This document shows positions 23,691-34,640 of a DNA stretch of 64,000 nucleotides, one piece after another. The notes below the pieces were generated by a model. That model saw only the letters and a list, made by a program, of their open reading frames with translations, did not search any database and was not told the DNA's origin. The DNA is taken from assembly GCF_011386835.1 (NCBI RefSeq), contig NC_088800.1, positions 59,921,439 through 59,985,438 on the forward strand, given 5' to 3'. Each line of letters starts with the position of its first letter. The first letter of the stretch is position 1. The stretch is from Chrysemys picta bellii (lineage: Eukaryota; Chordata; Testudines; Emydidae). Both the position numbers and the translations under genes were made by a program.

Positions 23691-24440
23691 TCTTCTCTTT
23701 GTCTTTAAGCTGAAATTCACTCAAGTGTTGGAAGTCCAGAAAAGCTCCTCCACATCATTTAAGATCCCCATTAGCACTTCCTGGGGAACTCAGGGACAGT
23801 TAAGACATGCCAGGAGGTTTATATGCTCAATATACACAAGCAGCTAAGGGCTCTATTGACTGGATCCTCATAGGTCACTGATTAGAGAAGGTGAGTGGTG
23901 CGATGTACAATGACCCTAATCCTTCATGTAAATGAAGGGGGAGAGCAATGACTATTTTCACAACTCTCAAGGTGGGAATATCAGCAGGCAGGGAGGGATT
24001 ATATGCTGCTGCTTCTGCATCATCTTTATTTCAGGTTGGAAGGGTAATGTTTTGCCCCTATACCCTTCACTCACCTAAAGACAATTATTCTTATGCAAGT
24101 GACATAAACTTAAGAAAGGAATTTCAACAAAGGCACTCTGGAACAAATCTCTGTTATCATTCCAGTAAACACTATAGAAACTATGTCTGTCTAGTTACTT
24201 TTCTAGGACATTACAGCATTGAAACACAACACTAAAATTATATTCCCTGTGTATAAAATGATTAGAGATGCTTTCAAAGAGATAAGACCAATGTACTTCC
24301 GTTTATCAGGTTTTCTGCATCTCCAGAATGCATTGTGCTGTGGTATATGGTTTTGACAACCATACTGCAGTAAATGGCTTTATTGGTGTGTTATCAAATT
24401 TATAGTACTTTGTGTAGACATTTTTTACATACTAGGGAGC
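23691..24440. other. Unique DNA, nothing recognised
   Basis: No gene or repeat recognised. Confidence 0.4.
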
Positions 24441-24469
24441 GTGTATGCCTGCATATGCATTTCTGATCT

Positions 24470-24660
24470 CCACCATATTAAAATATATAATATAAAATCC
24501 ATCAAAATTCGTCGGAGCAGTTTCCCAAAGGAAGCACTTGTGCACTGGATCCTGTGCTGGATCTCACTATCAATTTTTGCATTTTGAGAAATCTGGATAC
24601 TGAGGTAGCCAAAGTGCTCAACTGTTTTGGTGTCCTTCCGTAGATCCTTCTGTGACCTAC
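24470..24660 (-). pseudogene. Inverted reverse-transcriptase segment of the LINE
   Basis: The minus strand reads KTVEHFGYLSIQISQNAKID, then SEIQHRIQCTSASFGKLLRR. This is the conserved region after the polymerase active site of non-LTR reverse transcriptases (a YLG-type motif, then I..RI..A...F.KL). The frame stays open here, but the segment is detached from both catalytic core and 3' part. The residues KLLRR lie at the outer, left edge, so they would be next to the start of the forward part in an intact element. Confidence 0.75.
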
Positions 24661-25280
24661 GGAAGGACACCAAGGTCCAGGTTTATAAGACAACTGTTAT
24701 TCCAACACTCCTTTATGGATGCAAAACCTGGGTGACCTAGCGACACCACCTCAAGAGTCTGGAGAGGTATCACCACTGATTCCTCCAGAATACCCTTTGC
24801 GTCAAGTGGGAAGATTGCCGCACTAACACCAGCATCCTCGCTGAAGCCAATGTCACCAGTATTGAAGCAATGGTGCTCATACACCAAATCTGCTGGGCTG
24901 GACATTGTGTGCAGATGCCAGACTCTCGCCTCCCAAAACAAGCATTTTACTCTCAGCTCACCCATGATCAGAGATCCCGTGGTGGTCAGAGGAAATGGTA
25001 CAAAGACACACTGAAAGCGTATCTCAAGAAAACTGATGTGGACATCACAAGCTGGGAGGAGCAAGCCACCAACTGACCTCAGTGGCACCACATCCTCCAT
25101 CAGGCTGTGGCCTGCTTCGAAGAGAAGCATCTTGCCCTCAAAGCTGAAAAGAGAGAGAGAAGGAAAGAAAAAGAAAAAGAACTTTCTCCCAGCAGGCAGC
25201 TGATCCGCCAGGAAATGTCTGTACCTACGGCAGGCAGATCTCTGGTTCTAGAATCAAACTCCTGAGTCATCTCAGGACCC
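24661..25280 (+). pseudogene. LINE ORF2 C-terminus with a decayed zinc-finger end
   Basis: Reading from 24661, the plus strand gives KDTKVQVYKTTVIPTLLYGC, typical of the thumb region after non-LTR reverse-transcriptase domains. A stop follows soon after (tgacctag at 24732-24739) and another near 24777. The clearest open part, 24870-25076, contains CWAGHCVQMPDSRLPKQAF, then RSRGGQRKWYKDTLKAYL and a tryptophan-containing tail. Near 25218-25282 one frame ends in a finger-like motif, C-T-Y-G followed by SHLRTH; the second expected cysteine is a glycine. Some LINE ORF2 proteins carry such a C-terminal C2H2-like finger. Multiple stops make it a pseudogene. Confidence 0.75.
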
Positions 25281-25345
25281 ATGTGTAAATCTGTGGTAGA
25301 GATCATCCTCAAATTGATGGTCTATCATTGAATTAAAAGCAAAGT

Positions 25346-25790
25346 AAGTAGATTCGGGTCATTTGCCTCCTGAGTGCTCCTTGTGACCGGAGGTCATGCT
25401 AAAGGCAACCTTCCTCAGTACCCCCCTCAAGGAGCTTCTTAAACTCCACACACCCCTTTTTTCCCCCCATTCACAACAGGCTTTCTTGAGGTCTGGGTTT
25501 ATTTGGATAAAATAAATACAAGAGTAAAATTCAAAGTTCCAAAACAAAATCCATTTGTTTTACCTCTTGTTGGGTCACTCCCAGGTCTTTGCTGCCGGCA
25601 GCCTCAGTTCCATATCCCAAGAGACTCTACTGCAGTGTCTAATCACCCTTTTCCCAGGCCTTGCTGACTGGGACCTTTTGTGTTTCAGGAAGCCACTCAT
25701 AGGCCATACCTGGCTGGAGTCTCAGTCCCAGGAGTCTCTGCTGGAGCCTGCTCACTCCTAGTAGTTTCTTATCTCTCTGAGCATCCCCTG
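25346..25790. repeat. Possible unclassified repeat block
   Basis: C/T-rich sequence includes 'aggtctgggtttatttggataaaataaatacaag' and repeated 'cccaggagtctctgctgg' words. It resembles LTR-type sequence read on the minus strand, but I cannot place ends or family. Confidence 0.2.
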
Positions 25791-25794
25791 TTAC

Positions 25795-26005
25795 TGTAGC
25801 CACCAGTTGCCCTAGATAGGGAATAATGTGATTGAGCCTACATGTGCCTAATTGGTCTAGAAACCTAAATCTTAGGCTCCTAAATACTGAAGAAATTAAA
25901 TGGCTTGACCAGTGTCACAGAGGGAATGTGTGACAGAGCTGGGAATTGAATCCACATCTTTGGAGTCCAAAGCCGTTGCCTTAGCGACAAGGCCAAACTT
26001 TCTCT
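25795..26005 (+). repeat. MIR-like SINE relic
   Basis: 'gaagaaattaaatggcttgaccagtgtcacagagggaatgtgtgacagagctgggaattgaatccacatctttggagtccaaagccgttgcctta' follows the 3' half of MIR in the sense orientation, with scattered changes. Confidence 0.65.
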
Positions 26006-27003
26006 CATCTTTCTCTCTTTAAACAAAATAATTATTATTGTTTATTTTTGCTGTTAACAAATGAAAACAAATATAGAATTTCACACACACTGATGGCTGG
26101 TAACACATTGAACATTATTTTCAAAAAGTCATGCAGACTAAATGTCATCACTAAAGTACTAGCAGCAGCGCTCAAAGCTAATTGAAGCTTAGTTGTCCTC
26201 AAGCTGATCTTTTTCTCATCTTTAATGTGTCATGACTTGGGGGTGAATGTTTCCCTTAGCAAAGATACAGTATTGTTTTTTAGGCACCTACACACATTTG
26301 TGTATAACTTTTACTGATAGTTTGTGAAAGTAAATTTCTTACTATTAAACTAGTAGGACCCGCTACCCATTACTCATGATGGACATAGAAATCCAATTAA
26401 TTTAAATGTTTTGTTTGCCTTAATGAATAACAATTTGGAACAGGTCAGTGTGTAGTCAGGCCTATGTTCTATGCACACTGTGGATTTCCTGCACATCCTA
26501 CAAGCAATCAGTAAGCGCAATGACTTTTGAAATTTATAGCAATCCCATAAGACACTCCATAATTTATATAATTGACTTTATTTAAGCTTATATAACTGTT
26601 GAGGTAAAAAGTTAAATGGGATGACAGTTTGCAAACACGTATTCAGAGATGATTGGATGGAAAACAGTGAGGAAATAATTTATATTAATATGAGATTTAG
26701 AATGTTTCATTTCATACAATGTATATGACACCTTAACTGGCTCAAAGTTAATACAAGAATGTGAAACAGTAGGTGAGGTTCTCTCTTGCTGAGAGAACTT
26801 GTAATGCCAGTGGATTAAATTCACTTCACTCTGTATTCTGGATCACTTATTTGCCCAGTTGTATGCCTCAAAACTATTTGACTCCCAACCTTTTCAGAAG
26901 TCCACCAGCACCTACTGAACTACCTCTTACTCCTAGTAACAGCCATTCTATTTTCATGATTCTGGATATTTTCACCAACTACATAAACCTGTATCCTTTA
27001 CAG
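26006..27003. other. AT-rich unique DNA, nothing recognised
   Basis: No gene or repeat recognised. Confidence 0.4.
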
Positions 27004-27227
27004 TAGTGGTTCTCAAACTTTTGTACTGGTGACTCCTTTCACATAACAATCCTCTGAGTGAGACCCCCCCCCCTAATAAACTATAAACACTTTTTAAATA
27101 TATTTAACATCATTATAAATGCTGGAGGCAAAGCGGAGTTTGGGGTGGAGGCCGACAGCTCACGACTCCCTATGTAATAAGCTCATGACCCCCTGAGGGG
27201 TCCCAACCCCCAGTTTGAGAACCCCTG
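27004..27227. mobile_element. Short nonautonomous hAT element (ggttctcaaac ends)
   Basis: The left end tagtggttctcaaactttt and right end cagtttgagaacccctg are inverted copies. The flanks ctttacag (26996-27003) and cttacaga (27228-27235) look like an 8-bp duplication with one base lost. The interior includes a C-run near 27065 and 'gctcatgaccccctgaggggtcccaaccccc'. The ends are related to those of 42436-43007. Confidence 0.8.
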
Positions 27228-29340
27228 CTTACAGAATCAACAAGCATTTACATGTGCTAATGCATTAATAAAGGGATGGCTATGGCCATGACCTACCTGA
27301 GTCATGACACACTAATCATATAAGGCAATTTCAGTGAGATTGATTAAAGAGTCATGTTCTTCCCTGAGTATAAAGCAGGACACAAAGATCACTGTACCAC
27401 CCCTTAACAGATGGTATGCTAACATGTTTTATCTGCTCTCTCAAGGAGCAGTTGGCCAGGTACTTGTTAGGTGAAAGAGTTCTGAGACCAGCATGGGGTA
27501 GGTAGTTGGTTCCTATTAGCATATACTGTATTTCAACCTTGTACATATCCTCTTTGGTCTGGGTACCTAGAATCAAGGAGCCCATTTACCTGTATACCTG
27601 CTGCTTTTCTTCTCCTTCCCCGTTAAGATGCTACTTGCTTCTGCCAGGCCCCTGAGGAACAAAGCTTTATGAGCACAAGAAGAAAAGTCAGTGTGACAGA
27701 AACTTTTGATTTTCACCATATCACAAGTGGTGTCTCACACTGCTAAATGACCCAGTGAAATAAAAATAAAATAAATTGGCTATACACTGGGAAAGGATTG
27801 CTTTGACATGCTCTCCAAATCATGCTCTGATCAGGAGCAAATTTCTGTGTAGTATTGATTTTAGAGCTGTACAGTCCATATGCTCTTCAGCAAGCTGCTT
27901 CACTATACCAGGTTAAAGTTTTTTTATTATCTTTTTTACAAGTGCTATGGGTCAGGATGTGGCATGTAGGTCAACTATTCAGCCACTCAGGTATCAAAAC
28001 CAAACTATTCCTTCTGACCTCTGTTAGGGAGTCTTATCAAGAGAGCTGGCTGTCAAACTTTTACATTTTCTGGTCTCCTGAATTTTAGATTCCAGGCAGT
28101 AAAATCTGCTTTGTGTGAGGATCCTGTACATTTTGAGACAAACTGTCTTAACAGCCTTGCCACCAGTGATACAACAGGCAGCTGTAAAGAAACCGCAGAT
28201 TCCTGCAGAAGAGACAGCTGTTACAAATTCTGTGTAACAATAAGGATGAGAAGCACCAAGAAAAATCATTCGTTAAATATAAATTAAACCTAAATAAAGA
28301 TATGATTAATAGTCCGTTTCATAGGATTAGCTTGTTTTAAGGGAGAGATTTTCACGGTGTGGGTTGTGTTTGTTTGGAATTTATTTTATCCTTGCTAACT
28401 GATAATGATGGCTACTTTAAATTCTGCTCCTTAAACTGAAGCAAGTTTTATAGAAGACTGATCAAATCTCTAATTATTGACACCATCAAGAAAATAATAT
28501 TCAAGGAGTGCACTTGGGAGAAAATTGACTTATAAGCAACCAGTCTGATTCAAATAACATATTATGCATTTATTTTAACGGCTAATAAAAAGATGCACTC
28601 CTTCCTGACATATATTGGCTATTAAACCACTATATAAAACGTGCATTTGCATAACTCGATCGATATCATTATAGATAAACTCCAAGTGAAGCTGTATTTT
28701 GTACTACAGAGGTCAAAATAGACCAACAATAAACCTCTTAAGAAAGTACTCATGAGCAAATTGTTGAATCATTTACAGAAATGTTAAGAAACTTTCTATT
28801 TAATCTCATATAAGGTTTGATGAAATATAGCAGTGTTTTATAATTTTGAGGGGTATGTATGTGTATACTCACTTATTACTAAGTGCCCTGATAGATAGAG
28901 ACTATATAAATATAATAGATATTGATTTAATTATTTCATATTTTAGGTGATATACATGTGAGAAATCTTGTTTTAAATGGTCTATATTTAAGTTTGCTAT
29001 TGCTGTATCACCTGATAGCATTTAATGGTTTCTCTTTTGCAGTCCTTTGTCCTAAGTGCATCTTAGATGAGCCCTGTAGCTCTTAGGACCAGTTTAGCCT
29101 TATTTTACTTAGCAGTAACATATGTAACCTCCAGGCCTGCATCCTGTAAAACATTGGCGTAAGCAAGTTAGCATAAGTGAAACATAGTCTATGATCTTTA
29201 GCACAGATGAAGTGATCCAACGGTCACCCTAGATTTTGGGGAATTGGAAAAGCCTGCGTAAGAGAAAAGTTGGCATAAAATGAGACTAGGCAACCACAGG
29301 AATACTGAACTGTTACTAAGCTTGGATATTTTAGGATAGG
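27228..29340. other. AT-rich DNA with a possible conserved noncoding stretch
   Basis: No gene or transposable element recognised. The part at 28490-28830 is free of repeats and rich in homeodomain- and octamer-like words (attatgcattta, atttgcataa, atcgatat), so it is a candidate regulatory element (see findings). Confidence 0.35.
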
Positions 29341-29990
29341 ATTGCTGGCAGATGTCTAACCACAAATTTGTTTTAGCAATATGATAAAGAGTCAATAGGG
29401 ATTAATATGCTAGCCTGTCAGGAAAAGGCACCCCAGTATTATGAGGGTGAGGAAGTTGGATATGGACAGAGGAGGCTGGGTGTTTATATGAAAATTCGTG
29501 GTGATTCCCAGGCCCTATATAAGAAGGAACCGAATGAAGACGCTAGCTACCCCTTCTCCCTTCAATATTTTAGTGCTATAATCAGGCATTGAAGATCTGG
29601 ACCATCAGACCCATTTCACATACCATAGACAGTGGTGATCCTTTGTCTCGTTGTCTCTTACTACCAGATCTTCAAGAAAGGGGTGTGAGTATATAAGTCT
29701 ATGAGCATAAGCTATGCAAGGAATAACCTTTAAGATTTCTCCAATACTCTATTATTGCTATTTGCTTATGTGGTTTGGAGTTTTCTTGTCTCTATTAATT
29801 GTATTAATAAAGGTGGTTACAGTTGTGTTTTGTGCCGTGCAAGTGCCCTTGCCATACACAATATTAAACTTGTAAATTTTGATTCTGTTGTGTCTGATTC
29901 AGGAACAAGAACCTCGGTACACTCCTTTCATTAGTTGATTATCAACTAGCATTCATTATAGGGTCAGGCTACAGCCCCTAGGTATTCTTC
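29340..29990 (+). mobile_element. Probable solo LTR
   Basis: A TATA box (tatataag, 29516-29523) is followed about 290 bp later by a polyadenylation signal (aataaa, 29806-29811) and then a GT-rich region (ggttacagttgtgttttgtgcc). After this comes a U5-like segment with 'gattcaggaacaagaacctcgg'. This order, without any flanking gag, pol or env relic, fits a solo LTR of an endogenous retrovirus. The exact TG...CA ends and the target duplication are not visible to me, so limits are approximate and the class is unassigned. Confidence 0.45.
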
Positions 29991-32900
29991 TATACCATTG
30001 TAAGACCACCTCCTCATCTGTCTTCTTACCCCCTTTCAGCCACTGATTACTACTCTCTTTATTAATGACCATTTAAGCCTCAAGGGGGCATGGATGTGAA
30101 CAGCCTCTTTTGGGGCTATCATCCTAGTAGCTCCATCCAGCAGGAGGTTGATTTCTAAGTGAGCAGTTTTCACCTTTCCCCTTAGAATGAAAAAGGATGT
30201 ATTCTCCACAAAGGGCCTGAACTCCATCCAAAATGGCCCCTAAGGACTGGTTTCACCAGGATGCATGATGGTGCTCTGACTTAAGTTTTTACCTAAGGAA
30301 GTCAAATTGCTCTAAAGTGCAACTTTTAAAAAGCATTCATATGATCTCTTTTTCCTCTTTTCTGCTGCTGTTTGGCAGGAGGCCATTTTGTAAAAGGCTG
30401 GTTTAAACAGAGTAATAGTACATTAATTTACATGGTGATCTTTGTGTCAACAGAGAAAGCTAGAAATGTTTTACTTTTAATGTTAGAGTTAGAATTTGGA
30501 GAATTTTACAGAAGCTACTTAAATTAAAAAATAGATGACCTCAAAAGTGTAAGTGTTTCTTCTGTCTTTGATGTTAATGCAGTTTTTCTTAAATGTTCTT
30601 CTGTGTGTATTTCAGTTGGAAATTTAGGCTATTCTCATAATTTCCTAAAATCAGTGTAAAGTGGGTGAACACATTCGCTAAACACCTTTGAAAAATCTCA
30701 GTCTTAGACTCTTTCATGAAAATTATCAGAGAAAAACATATAGTGTAGGACTAACACAGCTAAAACATATGAATAACTTTACTCACGTGAGAAGTCTTAT
30801 CATCTTCAGTAGGACGTCGGATGTGAGTAAAACTACATATGTGCTTAAGTATCTGCAGAATTTTTTCCTTAGTCATGCTTTACTTTGCTACATGACTACT
30901 CCAATAAAAATCAGTGGGTTACTCACAGTAGTAAAGTTTTGTGCATGTATTTTTGCAGGATTGGGACCTTGGAGCACAAAGAGACTAGGGCCTTGACTAA
31001 GCTCTGCTAAAATCCTAGCAGGTGCTCCCAGAACAATTGATTTTTTTCCAATCTCTTTATTTTAATTTTTCCCTAAGCCTAGGAAAGTATGTACAATAAT
31101 CCTTATGTAGGGGGTTGTCTGTACTGAGTTTCTGTTTTCAAACTCCAATAATTTTTGCTTGGAAATTGAAGTGTAGTTAGAACTAACAGTGGGAAAAATG
31201 TATTTTTCCCCATTCTCCCATAATTCAGAAACAGTTTTAAACGGTTCAGTCTTTTGTATTAAAAGGAAATAAAAACTACCAGCCTCTGGCAGAAACCAAC
31301 CATGGAAAATACCAGCCTAAAAGATGTATGTTTCAGAAAGCAGTAAGCATGGGAAAACAAAGGATGATTATGGACATTGTAACTGGCATCGTTACTGGCA
31401 ACTGCTGTGGTAGAAAACAACATTTAAAATACTGTCTCTTTTGATAAGATATCCTAAATACATTTCAGCTAGATTAAAATACCATTTCTTTGTTTGAGAG
31501 ACTGGACGGTTTCAGTTTCAGAAAGAATTTATAAGCCAATGTTAATTTAAATATGTTTGTGCCTTAGAACTGCTGCTTATTCATCTGAAATTTGCTACCT
31601 AATCTTAGACATTTGTTTATGAATTCAGGTTTTTTTTAGCTATTTGTGTGGAAAATAATTTGTGGAAGTAAAGATAATTACATTGATAAGTAGAAAATAA
31701 GGAAATCTAAGGATTGAATTTAACATTCATGATATTCACAAGTTTAGAAAATATTTGTATTGAATTATGATGGAAGAAATGATTTTTTATTGCTTCAAAC
31801 ATTTTTGTTTGTGAAATAACACAATATATTTTTACTGTAAAGCTATTTCTGCTGCACTGAATTTGCAACTCATATTCTAAACTCATATTTTTTTAAATTA
31901 AACCATACGTGAATGCTTTACTAAAAATGTTTTGTTTAAAATAAATGTACAGCTCTGGAAGTTTCAAGTTAAGTTTTGAGCACTTTTTATTTAAACTGCA
32001 AAACAAATTAGATGTTTTCAAACTATGAATGTGAAATGCTCATTTTCTTTACAATACTGTAGTTTGAAATATCTTTTCCCCTTTCACAGCATAAGCTGGC
32101 ATTTTAAAATCTACTTTAAAACACTGCCTCTCCTTGTTAGATCCATATTTTGTTTGTGTTATTGAACTATAAGTTTCCAAGATTCAATCAGGCCGATATT
32201 AGCACCTGGGGGAAAAAAGAGAAACCTTTCTGAGTTCCTGTTGACTTGAAAAGCAGCTGTCTCCTAGAGTTCTATGAATATCTTACAATCCTATCACAAA
32301 CAGTGTTCATATTTACATGGCTCACTTTTGTTATATTTCCTTCACTAAATATTCAGCAAATCTCATACATGCACAATCACTTGAGATTCAAATATCTCCT
32401 TAAGTGACACTTGACTAATCATGTCAATGACTCCAGCAGTGAGACATTCTTTATTATTTTGCAGTTCCTCCTAATGAATAAATATGCTGGGTGGGAAAGC
32501 AAGCCAAAGTTACTGTTATTTTATGTCACCAAAATGGTTTTGGATTCCAAAGCAAAAATAATATATTAAAATTAAACTGTGTGTGAATCAGGGGAATGTA
32601 AATAAAGCATGCTTTCTTCCCAGCATTGATCTTGGTAGAAATACATTTTGACCTTTTAGGACCCAGTGAGAGAATAAGATTTTGAGAACATTTTATAGTA
32701 ATAATAGTGATAATAAATAATACAAAATAAAGTTAAACATTGACATACATGGATAAGTTATATAATTATGGTGTGGGTTTCTTTTGTTCCCTCCTCCCTC
32801 CTGCATTGTAAATCAACTTAAACTAGGATTTGCTGTTACAATTGTATATTTGTGCTGTTTCCTTGATATTAACAACTGCAACTACCAACTTTATTCTCCT

Positions 32901-34640
32901 TTTATCTGTTTCACGCTAAGCGGCTTCACTGACTTGATGGACAATAGAAAAGATACTGGTGAGGGCTTGATACTGGTCCAGGCTGATGAAAGAGGCCTTA
33001 AAAAGGAAGTATTAATGGTGTTTACAAGTAGTTGCAGAAATTTTCCTGATATGCTCTGTTTTTTTTTCTTTATATAATTACCTAATAGAAACTTAAATGA
33101 AAGTACAATAACCACAAATCCTATCTTAACAAATTAAAGTGTATTGGATATGTCCACCAGGCTGTTTCAGATGAAATCAAAGAATCCAACATGCTTAGAT
33201 TAAAATAACATTGATATAAATTATGCCCAGTTGTAACTGATATTCCTTCACTTTCCTAAGCTACAATGAATGAAAAGTTCTTCATTGGAAAGGGATGTCT
33301 AAGCAAAAAAGGACCATTCTTCCCAAATATATATGTGATGGCAGTGTTATCTCCTTACCTCAGTTCTAGAGTTTCCCTTGACACTTTTTTTTGTTTTTTT
33401 TGGTCTCAACTTGCCCAGAGTATGTCAGGAGGGTGTGAGCAAGAGAGAGAGAGATGTCCAGATAATTGAAATCATAGAATTGAATCCCTTCCCATGAGGA
33501 ATACCTGTCAATGTCCACAGACACTAGTTTAAAGATAGGAGGCATGCACAAGGGCTCTCTCTCAGCACAAGGGCAGTGGTCAAGGCTTGAGTGCAGAAAA
33601 CACTTTGTGAGTAGCTCTAAGCTTAAGAAAAGTAAAGTGCTATTAGCCTGCAGCTACACGTTCTGAACAAAGCAGCCAGACAAGACAGAGTCTAACAAAC
33701 GTAACCTATATCAACAAGTTTGTGTGAATATATAAGGATTCTTTTTCTGTAAATTGAAGTCCAAAGAGTCCCAAGAAATTTTAGAAGTCCATTTTGTTGT
33801 CCTACAAGCAATATATTTAGCAGATTCAGCCAAAATGACAATTACCTCAACAAGCAGTCAATATGGCTGGGAGATCAGTTACTAATTCAGTAAGTGTTCA
33901 GAACCAAAATGTCAGCAATAGAGATCTCCCTCTGACAAGTGTTATAACCACATCCTAAACTGGAAATTTAGAAAACTTCCATTTAATGTTCGCTTATCCC
34001 TCTTCCTGTCATGAAAAGCTAGGTGTAAGTTGTTTATAAACTTTGGAGAACTTTGGAGAACATCAGATGTGTTGGTCTGTGGCTGAACCTTAATGTTGAA
34101 CTTAGGGCTGACGTGATAATAGCCTTGCATGTGATACAAACAATTTAATCTACCATATATGTGTATATTTATTGGAATAATATTCTAAAAGGAAAAGATT
34201 TTAAACACAATATTGCTTTTCTGTAACTGAATGCTAACTCAGAAATTCTGAGAGTCCAAATTCAGTTCAGCCCTTGGTTTAAAAAACAAGAGAGGCACTA
34301 TATGTTTTGATTGTTTGAAAGATGACCAAACAGCATTATATAAATCAAATAAGCTAAAGGCTCTGAGCCTGATTTTTTTTCATAAAGGTTTAGCATGCAG
34401 AATTCCAGCTGGAGTCAATAAAAGATGGGGTGATTAGGAAATCAGGCATCCTCATTTTAAGATGGACTTCATCCAGTTCTACAGTATTGTGGGTGCAACT
34501 TTACTCCTGAAATTGAATGTGGGGCAATTATTTAACATAGGTTTGAAATCTAACAGCCAGCTCTTTTTTTTTAAATGTTACAAAATTTGAATGCAGTATT
34601 GATAATATATCATTGGCTATGCTGAAAGAAGGACAGGAGA
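29991..34640. other. AT-rich, repeat-poor noncoding DNA
   Basis: Apart from a self-complementary dispersed repeat at 30755-30970, I recognise no gene or transposable element over about 4.6 kb. The sequence at 31490-32160 and 32440-32760 is free of recognised repeats and low in CpG, and could include conserved noncoding DNA. Short open frames have no domains. Confidence 0.4.
30755..30970. repeat. Dispersed self-complementary repeat, third copy
   Basis: 'ataactttactcacgtgagaagtc' and 'gatgtgagtaaaactacatatgtgcttaag' form the inverted middle; the block closes with 'gtgggttactcacagtagtaaag ... gcaggattgggacctt'. It shares its words with 9473-9578 and 12006-12140. Confidence 0.55.

Larger units (their letters stand above)
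24440..25345 (+). mobile_element. 5'-truncated LINE with a 5' inversion
   Basis: The plus strand from about 24660 to 25300 carries the C-terminal part of a non-LTR retrotransposon ORF2. The minus strand from 24660 down to about 24470 carries the part of the same ORF that normally lies just upstream. A reversed 5' segment fused to a forward 3' segment is the product expected from twin priming during LINE insertion. The joint is a perfect inverted repeat of 17 bp (24627-24643 and 24657-24673) around a 13-base loop. Outer boundaries are approximate because no clear target duplication is seen. The clade is unresolved. Confidence 0.75.

Noticed and set aside
24657..25130. 157-codon minus-strand frame
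   Set aside because: It is antisense to the recognisable LINE ORF2 fragment on the plus strand.
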